This document shows, in pieces, positions 27,890 through 35,630 of a DNA stretch of 64,000 nt. A program made the position numbers and the translations under genes. The DNA is from Picrophilus oshimae DSM 9789 (lineage in GTDB: Archaea; Thermoplasmatota; Thermoplasmata; Thermoplasmatales; Thermoplasmataceae): positions 298,610-362,609 of the forward strand of contig NZ_FWYE01000002.1 in assembly GCF_900176435.1 (NCBI RefSeq). Reading direction: 5' to 3'. Numbering within the stretch: position 1 is the first letter of the stretch; every line of letters starts with the position of its first letter. The notes beneath the pieces were generated by a model. That model ran no database searches, had not been told where the DNA came from, and saw only the letters and a list, made by a program, of their open reading frames with translations.

Positions 27890-29146
27890 TTAATGCTTTT
27901 TTATTATAAGCTTCAGGCCGCTGCGTCCCAGGACAACGATCTCATCGTTTCTTTTTATTTCTGTTTCGCCCTTGTTTATGGCCTCCCATGCAACGCCGTC
28001 TATCGAGACCTGGCCGGTACCGTTTTTTGGTATATCATTTAATGAATAACCGGTCTGCCCTACTATTGATTCAGAGCCTGTGTACCTCCTTCTTGTCTGG
28101 GAAAGGTATATTCTGCTTATATAATATATAAAGATAAAGCCAAGTATAAGTATTATGATTATTGCTATTAGTATATTATATCCATATGGTGACGGTGAGT
28201 ACCCGGGATTTGATGAATAGTATGGCGATGCCAGAAAGTATATTCCAAGCGAGCCTGTCAAAAGGCCTGATAACAGGGCAATGCCATGGTTTGTCTTAAA
28301 CTCAAGCATCATTAGGACTGCCCCGAGGATCAATAGTATTATTCCAACAATTGAGGCATCAATAAGCTCCGCGCCGAGGAAGCCTAAGATAATTGATGTT
28401 ATGCCTATCACTGATAGTATTATGCTACCGTGATATAAATCTATAAGTATTGCAAAGAAACCAATTAATATTAAAAGACCTGAAACCTCAGGATTACTTA
28501 AAAAGCTTAAAAATTGGTCATAAAGGTTCTCATTAACATATATGTATCTTCCATGCACCATGTCTTTTAAAAATTCTGTGAAATTATTGCATATGCCATT
28601 TATTAAACCGATTTTATATGCCTCATTTGATGTGTATGCGGTATTATTGATCACCATTGAGTAGGCAGCGGTCTCATTCCTTTTATGTGCAATGGCCATG
28701 CTCTCCATGAGTGCTGCCATGGCATTTTTTGTATGATTTTCCTCAAGCGGTGTGCCACCAACAACGATTGGTGTTGATGGCCCTATGTATGATCCACTGC
28801 CCATGTAGATATAATCGCTTGCCATTGCAACGTATGATCCGGCGGATGCTGCCATGCCATCATCAGGAACGTATGTATAAACAGGTATTCCTCTTTGCTC
28901 GGTTTTATTTATGCAATTAACCATCTGAAGCATGTTTTCCAGTATGCCGCCTGGTGTGTTCATGTATATTACAACAGCGCTGTAATTTTTAGACATGGCA
29001 TGGAACATGTTTGATGACCCTGAATCTATCTCCTCTGTCAGGTTTATTATTAAAACATTGCCATGATTTATAACTGGCTGGCTTTTATGAATGCCAGGAA
29101 CGAATATTAAAATTGAGATTATGATTATAATTAATAATAGTTTCAT
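27890..29146 (-). CDS. NfeD family membrane-bound serine protease
   Basis: A signal/anchor helix (residues 1-17) is followed by an extracytoplasmic ClpP-like Ser-Lys protease domain with IYMNTPGGILENM and the nucleophile in MAASAGSYVAM (Ser101). Next come several membrane helices (about 215-345) and a C-terminal OB-fold NfeD domain from about residue 360. This matches the long, two-domain NfeD1b proteins, which usually pair with stomatin and cut its C-terminus. No stomatin gene lies next to it here. TATA-like AATTATATATTATA sits about 25 bases upstream. Confidence 0.88.
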   Translation of the reverse strand: MKLLLIIIIISILIFVPGIHKSQPVINHGNVLIINLTEEIDSGSSNMFHAMSKNYSAVVIYMNTPGGILENMLQMVNCINKTEQRGIPVYTYVPDDGMAASAGSYVAMASDYIYMGSGSYIGPSTPIVVGGTPLEENHTKNAMAALMESMAIAHKRNETAAYSMVINNTAYTSNEAYKIGLINGICNNFTEFLKDMVHGRYIYVNENLYDQFLSFLSNPEVSGLLILIGFFAILIDLYHGSIILSVIGITSIILGFLGAELIDASIVGIILLILGAVLMMLEFKTNHGIALLSGLLTGSLGIYFLASPYYSSNPGYSPSPYGYNILIAIIIILILGFIFIYYISRIYLSQTRRRYTGSESIVGQTGYSLNDIPKNGTGQVSIDGVAWEAINKGETEIKRNDEIVVLGRSGLKLIIKKH

Positions 29147-29240
29147 ATCATTATAATATATAATTTAGTTTATTAATATTTTTATAATTTTTTAATTTAT
29201 ACCCGGCAAAGAATTAATACAAGTTATATATAACAGAGCA

Positions 29241-30512
29241 ATGAGGAATTATATAAAGGATGCTGCGGATCTTGATGAGGTTGAGCTCAGCGGCTGGGCA
29301 GAGGATATAAGAAGGATAAAGAGCATTGTTTTTATAATACTAAGGGATGTTACCGGCAGAATCCAGGTAACGGTTAAATCAGAAAATGTTAAAAATTTTG
29401 ATGAGGTTTATAAAATTAACAGGGAGAGTGTTTTAAAGGTTCATGGAACTGTAGATCATCAAAGCAGAAGCAAATCCGGTATAGAGATAATAGCAGATTC
29501 TGTTGAAATATTAAATGCTGCAGAGGCACCACTTCCATTGGGCGTGGTTGACAAAGTGCAGGCCGATCTTGATACAAGGTTAAATAATAGATACATAGAT
29601 CTAAGAAAGGATGAAAATTTGATAATATTCAAGGCCCAATCCACCCTGCTATGGGGCATCAGAGAATATTTAAACAGGCTTGGATTTATCGAGGTGCACA
29701 CACCAAAGATTGTTGCAGCCGCAACAGAGGGTGGGGCCGATCTTTTCCCTGTAAAATATTTTGAAAGGGATGCTTATTTAAACCAGTCCCCACAGCTCTA
29801 CAAGGAGATACTTATGGCCGCGGGCTTTGAAAAGGTCTTCGAGGTTGGACCGGCCTTCAGGGCGGAGAAGGAAAACACTCTGAGGCATTTAAATGAATTT
29901 ACATCGATAGATATCGAGATGAGCTTTGCCGATCATAATGATGTAATGGATGTCCTTGAAAATACCGTAAAAAATGCAATAAATACTTTAAAGAACAATC
30001 TTGGTGATGAATTAAATAAACACGGATTTAACATAGATTCAATAAACGGCAGGATACCAAGAATAACATATAGGGAGGCCATTGATTATCTAAACAGCTC
30101 CGGATTTCAGATGAACTTTGGTGATGATTTTTCACCGGAGGCCGCAAGGGTTCTTGGCGAGAGGTATAAATCATTTTATTTCATAACCGAGTGGCCAGTA
30201 TCTTTAAGACCGTTTTACACAATGAAAAAGGATGATGAGACAACAAAATCATTTGATCTTCAGTTAAGGGAGCTCGAGATATGCTCTGGAGCACAGAGGA
30301 TACATAGATACGATGACCTTGTAAACAATATAAAAAATAAGGGATTAAACCCTGAAAGCTTTACATTCTATTTAAGCGCCTTCAGGTATGGCATGCCACC
30401 ACATGCTGGATGGGCCATAGGCCTTGAAAGGCTTACAATGAATCTGCTTGGAATTAAAAACGTTCGTGAGACAACATTATTTCCTCGTGATAGAACCAGA
30501 CTTCTTCCTTGA
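29241..30512 (+). CDS. aspS: Aspartyl-tRNA synthetase (archaeal type)
   Basis: Class IIb synthetase. It has an N-terminal OB-fold anticodon domain (about 1-100), then the catalytic domain with FIEVHTPKIVAAATEGGADL, QSPQLYKEILMAAG, FRAEKENTLRHLNEFTSID (motif 2 region) and GWAIGLERLTM (motif 3). Its 423 residues fit the short archaeal/eukaryal form. Whether it also charges tRNA-Asn cannot be told from the motifs I can align. The last 36 bases overlap a small convergent gene on the other strand. Confidence 0.95.
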   Translation: MRNYIKDAADLDEVELSGWAEDIRRIKSIVFIILRDVTGRIQVTVKSENVKNFDEVYKINRESVLKVHGTVDHQSRSKSGIEIIADSVEILNAAEAPLPLGVVDKVQADLDTRLNNRYIDLRKDENLIIFKAQSTLLWGIREYLNRLGFIEVHTPKIVAAATEGGADLFPVKYFERDAYLNQSPQLYKEILMAAGFEKVFEVGPAFRAEKENTLRHLNEFTSIDIEMSFADHNDVMDVLENTVKNAINTLKNNLGDELNKHGFNIDSINGRIPRITYREAIDYLNSSGFQMNFGDDFSPEAARVLGERYKSFYFITEWPVSLRPFYTMKKDDETTKSFDLQLRELEICSGAQRIHRYDDLVNNIKNKGLNPESFTFYLSAFRYGMPPHAGWAIGLERLTMNLLGIKNVRETTLFPRDRTRLLP

Positions 30513-30611
30513 TATTTTTTTGTTATCCTCCCATATGTCCCTTTCCATCTCCTCATAGCTGCCTATCTCATCAGATAGCGAATTTTTCGAATTTTTCTTG
30601 TATAGTGCCAT
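30477..30611 (-). CDS. Small uncharacterised protein (44 aa)
   Basis: A complete short ORF from ATG (30611) to TAA, beginning MALYKKNSKNSLSDEIGSY. The protein is highly charged: a basic N-terminus, an acidic centre (EEMERDIWED) and a strongly basic tail (KKISRKKSGSITRK). It overlaps the 3' end of aspS by 36 bases on the opposite strand. A minus-strand AACTTTATATATATCT lies upstream, about 33 bases from the ATG. The composition looks like a small nucleic-acid or ribosome-associated protein, but I do not recognise a family. Confidence 0.5.
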   Translation of the reverse strand: MALYKKNSKNSLSDEIGSYEEMERDIWEDNKKISRKKSGSITRK

Positions 30612-30685
30612 ACACTATCAATAATAATATTAGAATAGATATATATAAAGTTTTCTATCAGAACACCAAAAAACAAAATAAAAAA

Positions 30686-30958
30686 TTATGGTGTTTGTCT
30701 TGGCTTATTAACAACAACAATTGTCGGTGATATTATATACTTAGACTTTGATGTCCTTTCAATTGAAACCAGAGCACTCTTCTTTGATGTCCTGTTGAAG
30801 AATCTTAGGAGCTCCTCAAGCAGGCTCTTATTCATTGCAAGCTCTACCGATACTGGGGTTCCGTTGTTAAACCACGTTGCGATTATCGATTTATTAGCCC
30901 CGGATAAATCGTCTTTATATATTTCAAAATCATACTTTTGCCCTTTCTCTATCTTCAA
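30686..30958 (-). CDS. Uncharacterised small protein (90 aa)
   Basis: Starts at a TTG codon; a TTTTATATTTA element about 24 bases upstream supports a leaderless start there. The protein alternates strands and helices: MKIEKGQKYDFEIYK, a strand IIATWFNNGTPVSVELAM, a helix SLLEELLRFFNRTSKK, then SKYIISPTIVVVNK. No enzyme motif or Cys is present. I do not recognise a family; a small alpha/beta protein of unknown role. Confidence 0.6.
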   Translation of the reverse strand: MKIEKGQKYDFEIYKDDLSGANKSIIATWFNNGTPVSVELAMNKSLLEELLRFFNRTSKKSALVSIERTSKSKYIISPTIVVVNKPRQTP

Positions 30959-31137
30959 GGCTATTACCTATCTAAATATAAAAAATAATCTTATATAAGC
31001 TTTTTCAGTGTTTTTTTGCAACATTATAATTTATTCATGATAATTTTTGGAAAAATAACAATATAATAAAATATTATACTCAAAATATTCGGTTTAAATG
31101 CAAAAATAAAGAGGAAAATCATAAAAAATTGCAATTT

Positions 31138-31776
31138 TCATCTTTCCATGTAAACAAGGTAGTTGCCTATGTCATATGGTCTTAAATCTATAATCTCTTT
31201 TATATTATATTTCCTAATACTGGAAATGGTCTCTTTTAATATTTTCTTCTCCGGATCCTTTGATGATATTGCCTTTATTTTTATTATAAGTATTGCTGAC
31301 CTTGGTTTAAAAATATCTGCGTTTTGATTAAATATCTGTACCTGATTTCTCTGTGCTATATCCTGGTATATAAAATCGCATTTTTCAACAAAGAATTTAT
31401 ATCTTTCAACAAGGTTTGCATCCTCAAGTATTGGAAATATGTTATTTCTTGTCTGTGAAAGCGAGTAAAGCTTAACAAATGAATCGTATGAAAGCTCAAC
31501 GGCATAGAGCCTGCCTGAGATGCATATATCAGATAGATGGCTTACAGTTGTACCTGTCGATGCACCAAGGTACAGTATGTTCAATTTTTTGTCAAAATTC
31601 GCATGTTTGAATCCCTTTAATATTGCCGCGGCAAGCTTGCTGCGCCTTGGATCCCACTCCCTTAAATAACTGTGCTTTTTCCTTATTATTTTTTCGCCAT
31701 ATACACGTTTATTGGTCTCTGATAATGTGTAAATTGATTTGTTATCCCTGAATATTCTATTGAAAATCTCCTGCAT
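31138..31776 (-). CDS. flpA: Fibrillarin-like rRNA/tRNA 2'-O-methyltransferase
   Basis: Catalytic subunit of the C/D box guide RNP that 2'-O-methylates rRNA and tRNA, working with Nop5 and L7Ae. The SAM site is LNILYLGASTGTTVSHLSD, followed by GRLYAVELS and the fibrillarin signature around DFIYQDIAQRNQVQIFNQN. The Lys of ILIIKIKA is probably the catalytic Lys. Its 212 residues fit the archaeal form without the GAR domain. It is divergent from the MBF1 gene. No nop5 gene is adjacent. Confidence 0.95.
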   Translation of the reverse strand: MQEIFNRIFRDNKSIYTLSETNKRVYGEKIIRKKHSYLREWDPRRSKLAAAILKGFKHANFDKKLNILYLGASTGTTVSHLSDICISGRLYAVELSYDSFVKLYSLSQTRNNIFPILEDANLVERYKFFVEKCDFIYQDIAQRNQVQIFNQNADIFKPRSAILIIKIKAISSKDPEKKILKETISSIRKYNIKEIIDLRPYDIGNYLVYMER

Positions 31777-31820
31777 TGATCTTTATTATTAAATGGAATA
31801 AAAATATTTCAATAGAAAAA

Positions 31821-31831
31821 CATATATAATG
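31821..31831 (+). promoter_or_regulatory. TATA box of the MBF1 gene
   Basis: CATATATAATG centred about 25 bases before the ATG at 31851, so the mRNA is probably leaderless. Confidence 0.5.
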
Positions 31832-31850
31832 TTATAAACATTATATTATC

Positions 31851-32291
31851 ATGGAATGCGAGATGTGTGGTAGAAACGTACCACAGTTAAAAAGGGTCAG
31901 GGTCTCAGGGGCAATAATGAACGTCTGCCCAGCCTGCGCCAGGTTTGGAGAGCCTGTTGATGAGCCCAGAAAGCAGGAAATTAAAGATGATATAAAAGTT
32001 AAAATACCTGAAAAGAAGATCATTGTAAAAACATACAAGAAACCATATAAAAAGTATAAAAGGCCAGCAGGTGATGATGTTGAAAGCCTTGATATAGTTG
32101 AGGACTATGCATCATTAATAAAATCTGCAAGGGAGAGGCTTTCAATGACGCAGGAGGATCTTGCAAGGAAGGTCCTTGAAAGAAAGAATGTGATATCAAA
32201 TATCGAACGTGGTGACCTGCTCCCGAGCATAGAAACCGCAAAAAAGCTTGAGAAGGTTCTTGGCATAAAATTAATTGAGACCGAGTATTAA
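31851..32291 (+). CDS. Archaeal MBF1 homologue (zinc ribbon plus HTH)
   Basis: Multiprotein-bridging-factor-1-like protein of 146 residues. The N-terminal zinc ribbon has Cys3, Cys6, Cys26 and Cys29. A basic linker (about 50-75, KTYKKPYKKYKRPAG) leads to a Cro/C1-type helix-turn-helix with ARERLSMTQEDLARKVLE and NVISNIERGDLLPSIETAKK. Archaeal MBF1 associates with 30S subunits and may act in translation rather than as a transcription coactivator. The stop overlaps the stop of otsB from the other strand. Confidence 0.9.
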   Translation: MECEMCGRNVPQLKRVRVSGAIMNVCPACARFGEPVDEPRKQEIKDDIKVKIPEKKIIVKTYKKPYKKYKRPAGDDVESLDIVEDYASLIKSARERLSMTQEDLARKVLERKNVISNIERGDLLPSIETAKKLEKVLGIKLIETEY

Positions 32292-33025
32292 ATGTTTATT
32301 ATATTTATTAATATGTTTCTGACATCAAGATAGCTTTTTAGCCTGAACCTTGCCGCTGTATTTCCAGGCCCTATTTTTACTGTTATTGCATCAGTGTTCT
32401 CAATGAATGAATCCTCATCAGTTAAATCATCGCCAAAGATAATAACAGGTCTTTTTCTGTTCCTCATCATTTTTATGGCCCTGCCTTTATTTATTCCAGG
32501 GAATCTTATCTCAACGATATTTATCCCATGATATGATTCCAGATTATTATTAAATGCTATTTTATCAACAATTTTTATAATCTCATCTCTATTATCAACG
32601 TTGCCAAGGTGAAAGAGAACACCGCCATTTTTATTATATATCCTTAGACCATGATATAAATCTTCAAGATGTTTATAATTAAGAAATATTTTATTACATG
32701 AATCAAGAAATTTATCAAAGCCAGGATACTTTAACGTTTCATTGTTTATATAAAATAATGCACCGTGCAGCGCTATTATATTAAGATTCCCAAGACATCT
32801 TCTTGTATCATCAAGGGAGCGGCCCGTTATTATATACATTTCAAATCTCCTGTTTATCTCTGATATTATGTAATTTAATTCGCTGTCAAAATAGCAGCCG
32901 ATGGGATCGTTGACTATTGGAACCAGGGTGCCATCGTAATCAAGAAATATCTGTGGTTCGTATTCAATTATTTTATTTATCTCTTTCATTACCTCGGAAG
33001 TGCTGTTATACGCCTGTACCACCAT
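32288..33025 (-). CDS. otsB: Trehalose-6-phosphate phosphatase
   Basis: HAD-superfamily phosphatase releasing trehalose. The nucleophile motif is FLDYDGTLVPI, motif II is IITGRS, the lid/cap region carries GLRIYNKNGGVLFHLG, and motif III/IV is IIFGDDLTDEDSF. Its 245 residues fit OtsB. The gene overlaps the end of otsA by 37 bases and is therefore co-expressed with it. The N-terminal start could also be the ATG of MKEINKII further in. Confidence 0.92.
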   Translation of the reverse strand: MVVQAYNSTSEVMKEINKIIEYEPQIFLDYDGTLVPIVNDPIGCYFDSELNYIISEINRRFEMYIITGRSLDDTRRCLGNLNIIALHGALFYINNETLKYPGFDKFLDSCNKIFLNYKHLEDLYHGLRIYNKNGGVLFHLGNVDNRDEIIKIVDKIAFNNNLESYHGINIVEIRFPGINKGRAIKMMRNRKRPVIIFGDDLTDEDSFIENTDAITVKIGPGNTAARFRLKSYLDVRNILINIINI

Positions 33026-34290
33026 TTTATATCCCTCTTAACAACAGTGTTTTTAAGTTTTGATATCATATTATTTCTCTCGTTAACATCCATGCTAAGT
33101 GCCTTTAGTATTGCATTTGCAGTTTCCTTTATATTATAAGGGTTCACAGTTATTGCGCTTGAAAGTTCCTTTGATGCACCCGCAAATCTTGATATTATTA
33201 AAACACCATTTTCCGTTGTGGCAACGAACTCCTTACTTACAAGATTTAGACCGTCTATAAGCGGCGTTATTAATGCAACGTCCGCGGATTTGTAATATGA
33301 TAATAGTGTTTTATCCCTTATCTTTCTGTACATGTATATTATTGGTCTCCAGTCTATTGTACCAAAGCGGCCATTAACCCGGCCAACTGACATTTCAAGC
33401 TCCTTTTTCATGTTTATGTATTCGCTTACTGTTGTCCTGCTTGGGGTTACATTCATTATATAAACAAACTTTTTTAATAATTCAGGATGCTCTGTCAAAA
33501 GATCCTCAATGGCAAGAACCCTAAGCGTTAAACCCTTTGTGTAATCAAGCCTGTCTATTGAGAATATGATCTTTGCCTTTATATTGTTAATCTTTTTTGC
33601 ATTTTTAGGCGAGAAAAACTTTGTATCAATGCCGAGAGGTATTGAATAGACCCTTGAAGGTGTCGATGAACCGAGAAGGAATCTCTGTGAATTTATAAAA
33701 TTCTCGCGGTAATTATCTATGTGAAATGTAATGTAATTGCTGCTTGATATGCTTTTTATTATTTCCCTGGATTCCGGTATTATTGAAAAGAATTCCGGGC
33801 TTACCCATGGTATGTGCCATGTGAATATGATTTTGTTCTTTACATTGCTTTCCCTTAGAATCCCGGGGAGCATTGCCAGCTGGTAATCGTGTATCCATAT
33901 AACAGTATCATCATCAATGTTTTCAATAACCTCCCTGGCAAATTTCCTGTTAACCTCAAGGTAGTATCTAAAAGCATCTTTGTAAAATGTTGTTCTGTCC
34001 CTGAAATAATGAAACACAGGCCATAGCGTGCCGTTTGAGTATTCATCATAAAACTTCTTTTTCTCGGTTGAATTTAATATTATTCTTTTTATTACGTAAT
34101 TTGAAAAGTTTTCACTTTTATAGTTAATGTCCAGTGAACCACTGCCCCAGCATACCCATGTGCCACCGTTTTTTGATAACAGCATTTTCAATGCCGTGGC
34201 AACACCGCCAACATTATTTTCTATCGTTTCATTTTTACCCTTTTTTTCGTGTGAAAATGGCCCACGGCTGGTCACTACCAGGTATTTCAT
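32989..34290 (-). CDS. otsA: Trehalose-6-phosphate synthase
   Basis: GT20 enzyme joining a nucleotide-activated glucose to glucose-6-phosphate. Motifs are the N-terminal NNVGGVATAL glycine loop, VIWIHDYQLAMLP, IFTWHIPW, DRLDYTKG and, near the C-terminus, DGLNLVSKEFVAT. Its 433 residues fit a short OtsA. With otsB it makes trehalose, a compatible solute and heat/acid protectant. Divergent from the CopD-like membrane gene; a minus-strand AT-rich TATA region lies at about 34306-34320. Confidence 0.94.
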   Translation of the reverse strand: MKYLVVTSRGPFSHEKKGKNETIENNVGGVATALKMLLSKNGGTWVCWGSGSLDINYKSENFSNYVIKRIILNSTEKKKFYDEYSNGTLWPVFHYFRDRTTFYKDAFRYYLEVNRKFAREVIENIDDDTVIWIHDYQLAMLPGILRESNVKNKIIFTWHIPWVSPEFFSIIPESREIIKSISSSNYITFHIDNYRENFINSQRFLLGSSTPSRVYSIPLGIDTKFFSPKNAKKINNIKAKIIFSIDRLDYTKGLTLRVLAIEDLLTEHPELLKKFVYIMNVTPSRTTVSEYINMKKELEMSVGRVNGRFGTIDWRPIIYMYRKIRDKTLLSYYKSADVALITPLIDGLNLVSKEFVATTENGVLIISRFAGASKELSSAITVNPYNIKETANAILKALSMDVNERNNMISKLKNTVVKRDIKWWYRRITALPR

Positions 34291-34362
34291 ATTAGATTAT
34301 AGCATAATATATTATAAATTTATAAATTACAAAGTTAATATAATATTTAAAGATAAACGGGC

Positions 34363-34848
34363 ATGCTGAGGATAATAATGCTTTTACTCCTGCTTATACA
34401 TGTTTTTTCGGCAATAATCTTTGTTGGTGGATCAATATTCATCTGGGCCATTCTATGGCCGGAGAGCTATAAACTTAATGATGAGAAGATGAGAACAAGG
34501 CTGCTTGGTTTTGTTGGAAAGAGATTTGCACTTTACACTAATGTCTCATTTGGCCTTTTAATAGTTACAGGTCTAATAATGACGTATAAGTATCTCCTTA
34601 ATTTCAATCTGTACTTTAAAAGCCTCTTTGGTGAGCTGCTGTTCACGGCCGAGATACTTGTTATAATACTTTTAATAGTAATGTACGGGAATAACATTTA
34701 TCATGGGAAGCTCATTGTAAGGTTAAACGAGCAGGGTAGATTTGATGAGATAAAAAGGATAAGGAAGAGAACGCATTTTTATTCCATGTTAACCATGGCA
34801 ATTATGATTGTTATCGTTGGAATAATGGTTACCATGCATGTTTATTAA
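34363..34848 (+). CDS. Four-helix membrane protein, CopD-like
   Basis: A 161-residue protein with four predicted membrane helices (about 3-28, 53-75, 90-108 and 138-160). His13 in LLIHVFSAIIFVGGSIFIWA and later His residues could bind haem or metal, as in CopD/DUF2269-like proteins. That assignment is loose. It has its own TATA-like region (GTTAATATAAT, 34334-34344). Convergent and 1 base from the next gene. Confidence 0.6.
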   Translation: MLRIIMLLLLLIHVFSAIIFVGGSIFIWAILWPESYKLNDEKMRTRLLGFVGKRFALYTNVSFGLLIVTGLIMTYKYLLNFNLYFKSLFGELLFTAEILVIILLIVMYGNNIYHGKLIVRLNEQGRFDEIKRIRKRTHFYSMLTMAIMIVIVGIMVTMHVY

Positions 34849-34849
34849 A

Positions 34850-35344
34850 TTACTTCTTTTTTAATATTAGGCCTATCATTAAAACAAAGAAGCCGGCAAC
34901 GGAGATTGGTATTCCAGCAGTTACTATATCAGCGTACCTGTTAAGATTGTTTATCTCGGCAGGCGTTGCTATTGTGTATGCTATAATGCCAGGCGATTTG
35001 CTTGAAAATTCAACATAGATGTATCTTCCATTGTTTGTTAAATTGCAGTAGTAAAGGCCGTCTGTTGTTGATTTGTCTGGCCTTATTGTATAATTTGCAA
35101 TGTTTGATGCGGTTACATATTTCAAATTTGAATTGCATATCAATCCGGATTCATTGTTTCCACCAGATACTATGACAATTTCACCTGCATGATATGTAAA
35201 TGAATCTGTTGTGTACTCGTTGTTACTTATCTGTATTAAATTATCGTATGTTGGTGCCCTCTCAATACCCTCGTAGCCTGAAACCATCAATATTACACCA
35301 ACGATGAGTACAATAAGGCCTATGAAAACAATTCTTTTTCGCAT
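34850..35344 (-). CDS. Uncharacterised bitopic/two-helix membrane protein
   Basis: A 164-residue protein. An N-terminal membrane helix (about 5-23, IVFIGLIVLIVGVILMVSG), a Ser/Thr/Asn/Tyr-rich beta domain of about 110 residues outside the membrane with two Cys that could form a disulfide, and a C-terminal helix (about 142-161) ending LKKK. The polar, low-charge outer domain fits an acidophile cell-surface protein. No recognised family. Confidence 0.6.
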   Translation of the reverse strand: MRKRIVFIGLIVLIVGVILMVSGYEGIERAPTYDNLIQISNNEYTTDSFTYHAGEIVIVSGGNNESGLICNSNLKYVTASNIANYTIRPDKSTTDGLYYCNLTNNGRYIYVEFSSKSPGIIAYTIATPAEINNLNRYADIVTAGIPISVAGFFVLMIGLILKKK

Positions 35345-35374
35345 GTTGAAAATATCAAAAAAGGTTATTTAAAA

Positions 35375-35611
35375 TTATAGCTCTATCTCACCTGATTCTA
35401 TCTCATTTATTAATCTTTGATATATTTTTTCTATGTCATTTTCATTGTAATCACAGTCATAGGCCTCCATGTATATCTCAAAACCATCAGTTTTATTTCC
35501 TGGAAAGATCTTGGCATATCCACAGTTTTTGCCTGAAAAATTTAATCTGTAAAAGAGCACAAGTGTGACATCCTTATCTTCTATGTATTTTACCTTTTTT
35601 ATTGAATCCAT
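35375..35611 (-). CDS. Uncharacterised small protein (78 aa)
   Basis: Starts MDSIKKVKYIEDKDVTLVLF and continues with three strands and a C-terminal acidic helix (NDIEKIYQRLINEIESGEIEL). It has two Cys and no clear motif. It lies 19 bases downstream of the purL end on the same strand and may be read through from purS-purL. Function unknown. Confidence 0.55.
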   Translation of the reverse strand: MDSIKKVKYIEDKDVTLVLFYRLNFSGKNCGYAKIFPGNKTDGFEIYMEAYDCDYNENDIEKIYQRLINEIESGEIEL

Positions 35612-35630
35612 AAAAAATAATGCATTTTTA

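Noticed and set aside
30663..30695. Inverted repeat AACACCA ... TGGTGTT near the end of the 90-aa gene
   Set aside because: Seven-base arms with a loop of about 20 AT-rich bases are not enough for a convincing terminator or RNA element, and half lies in coding sequence.
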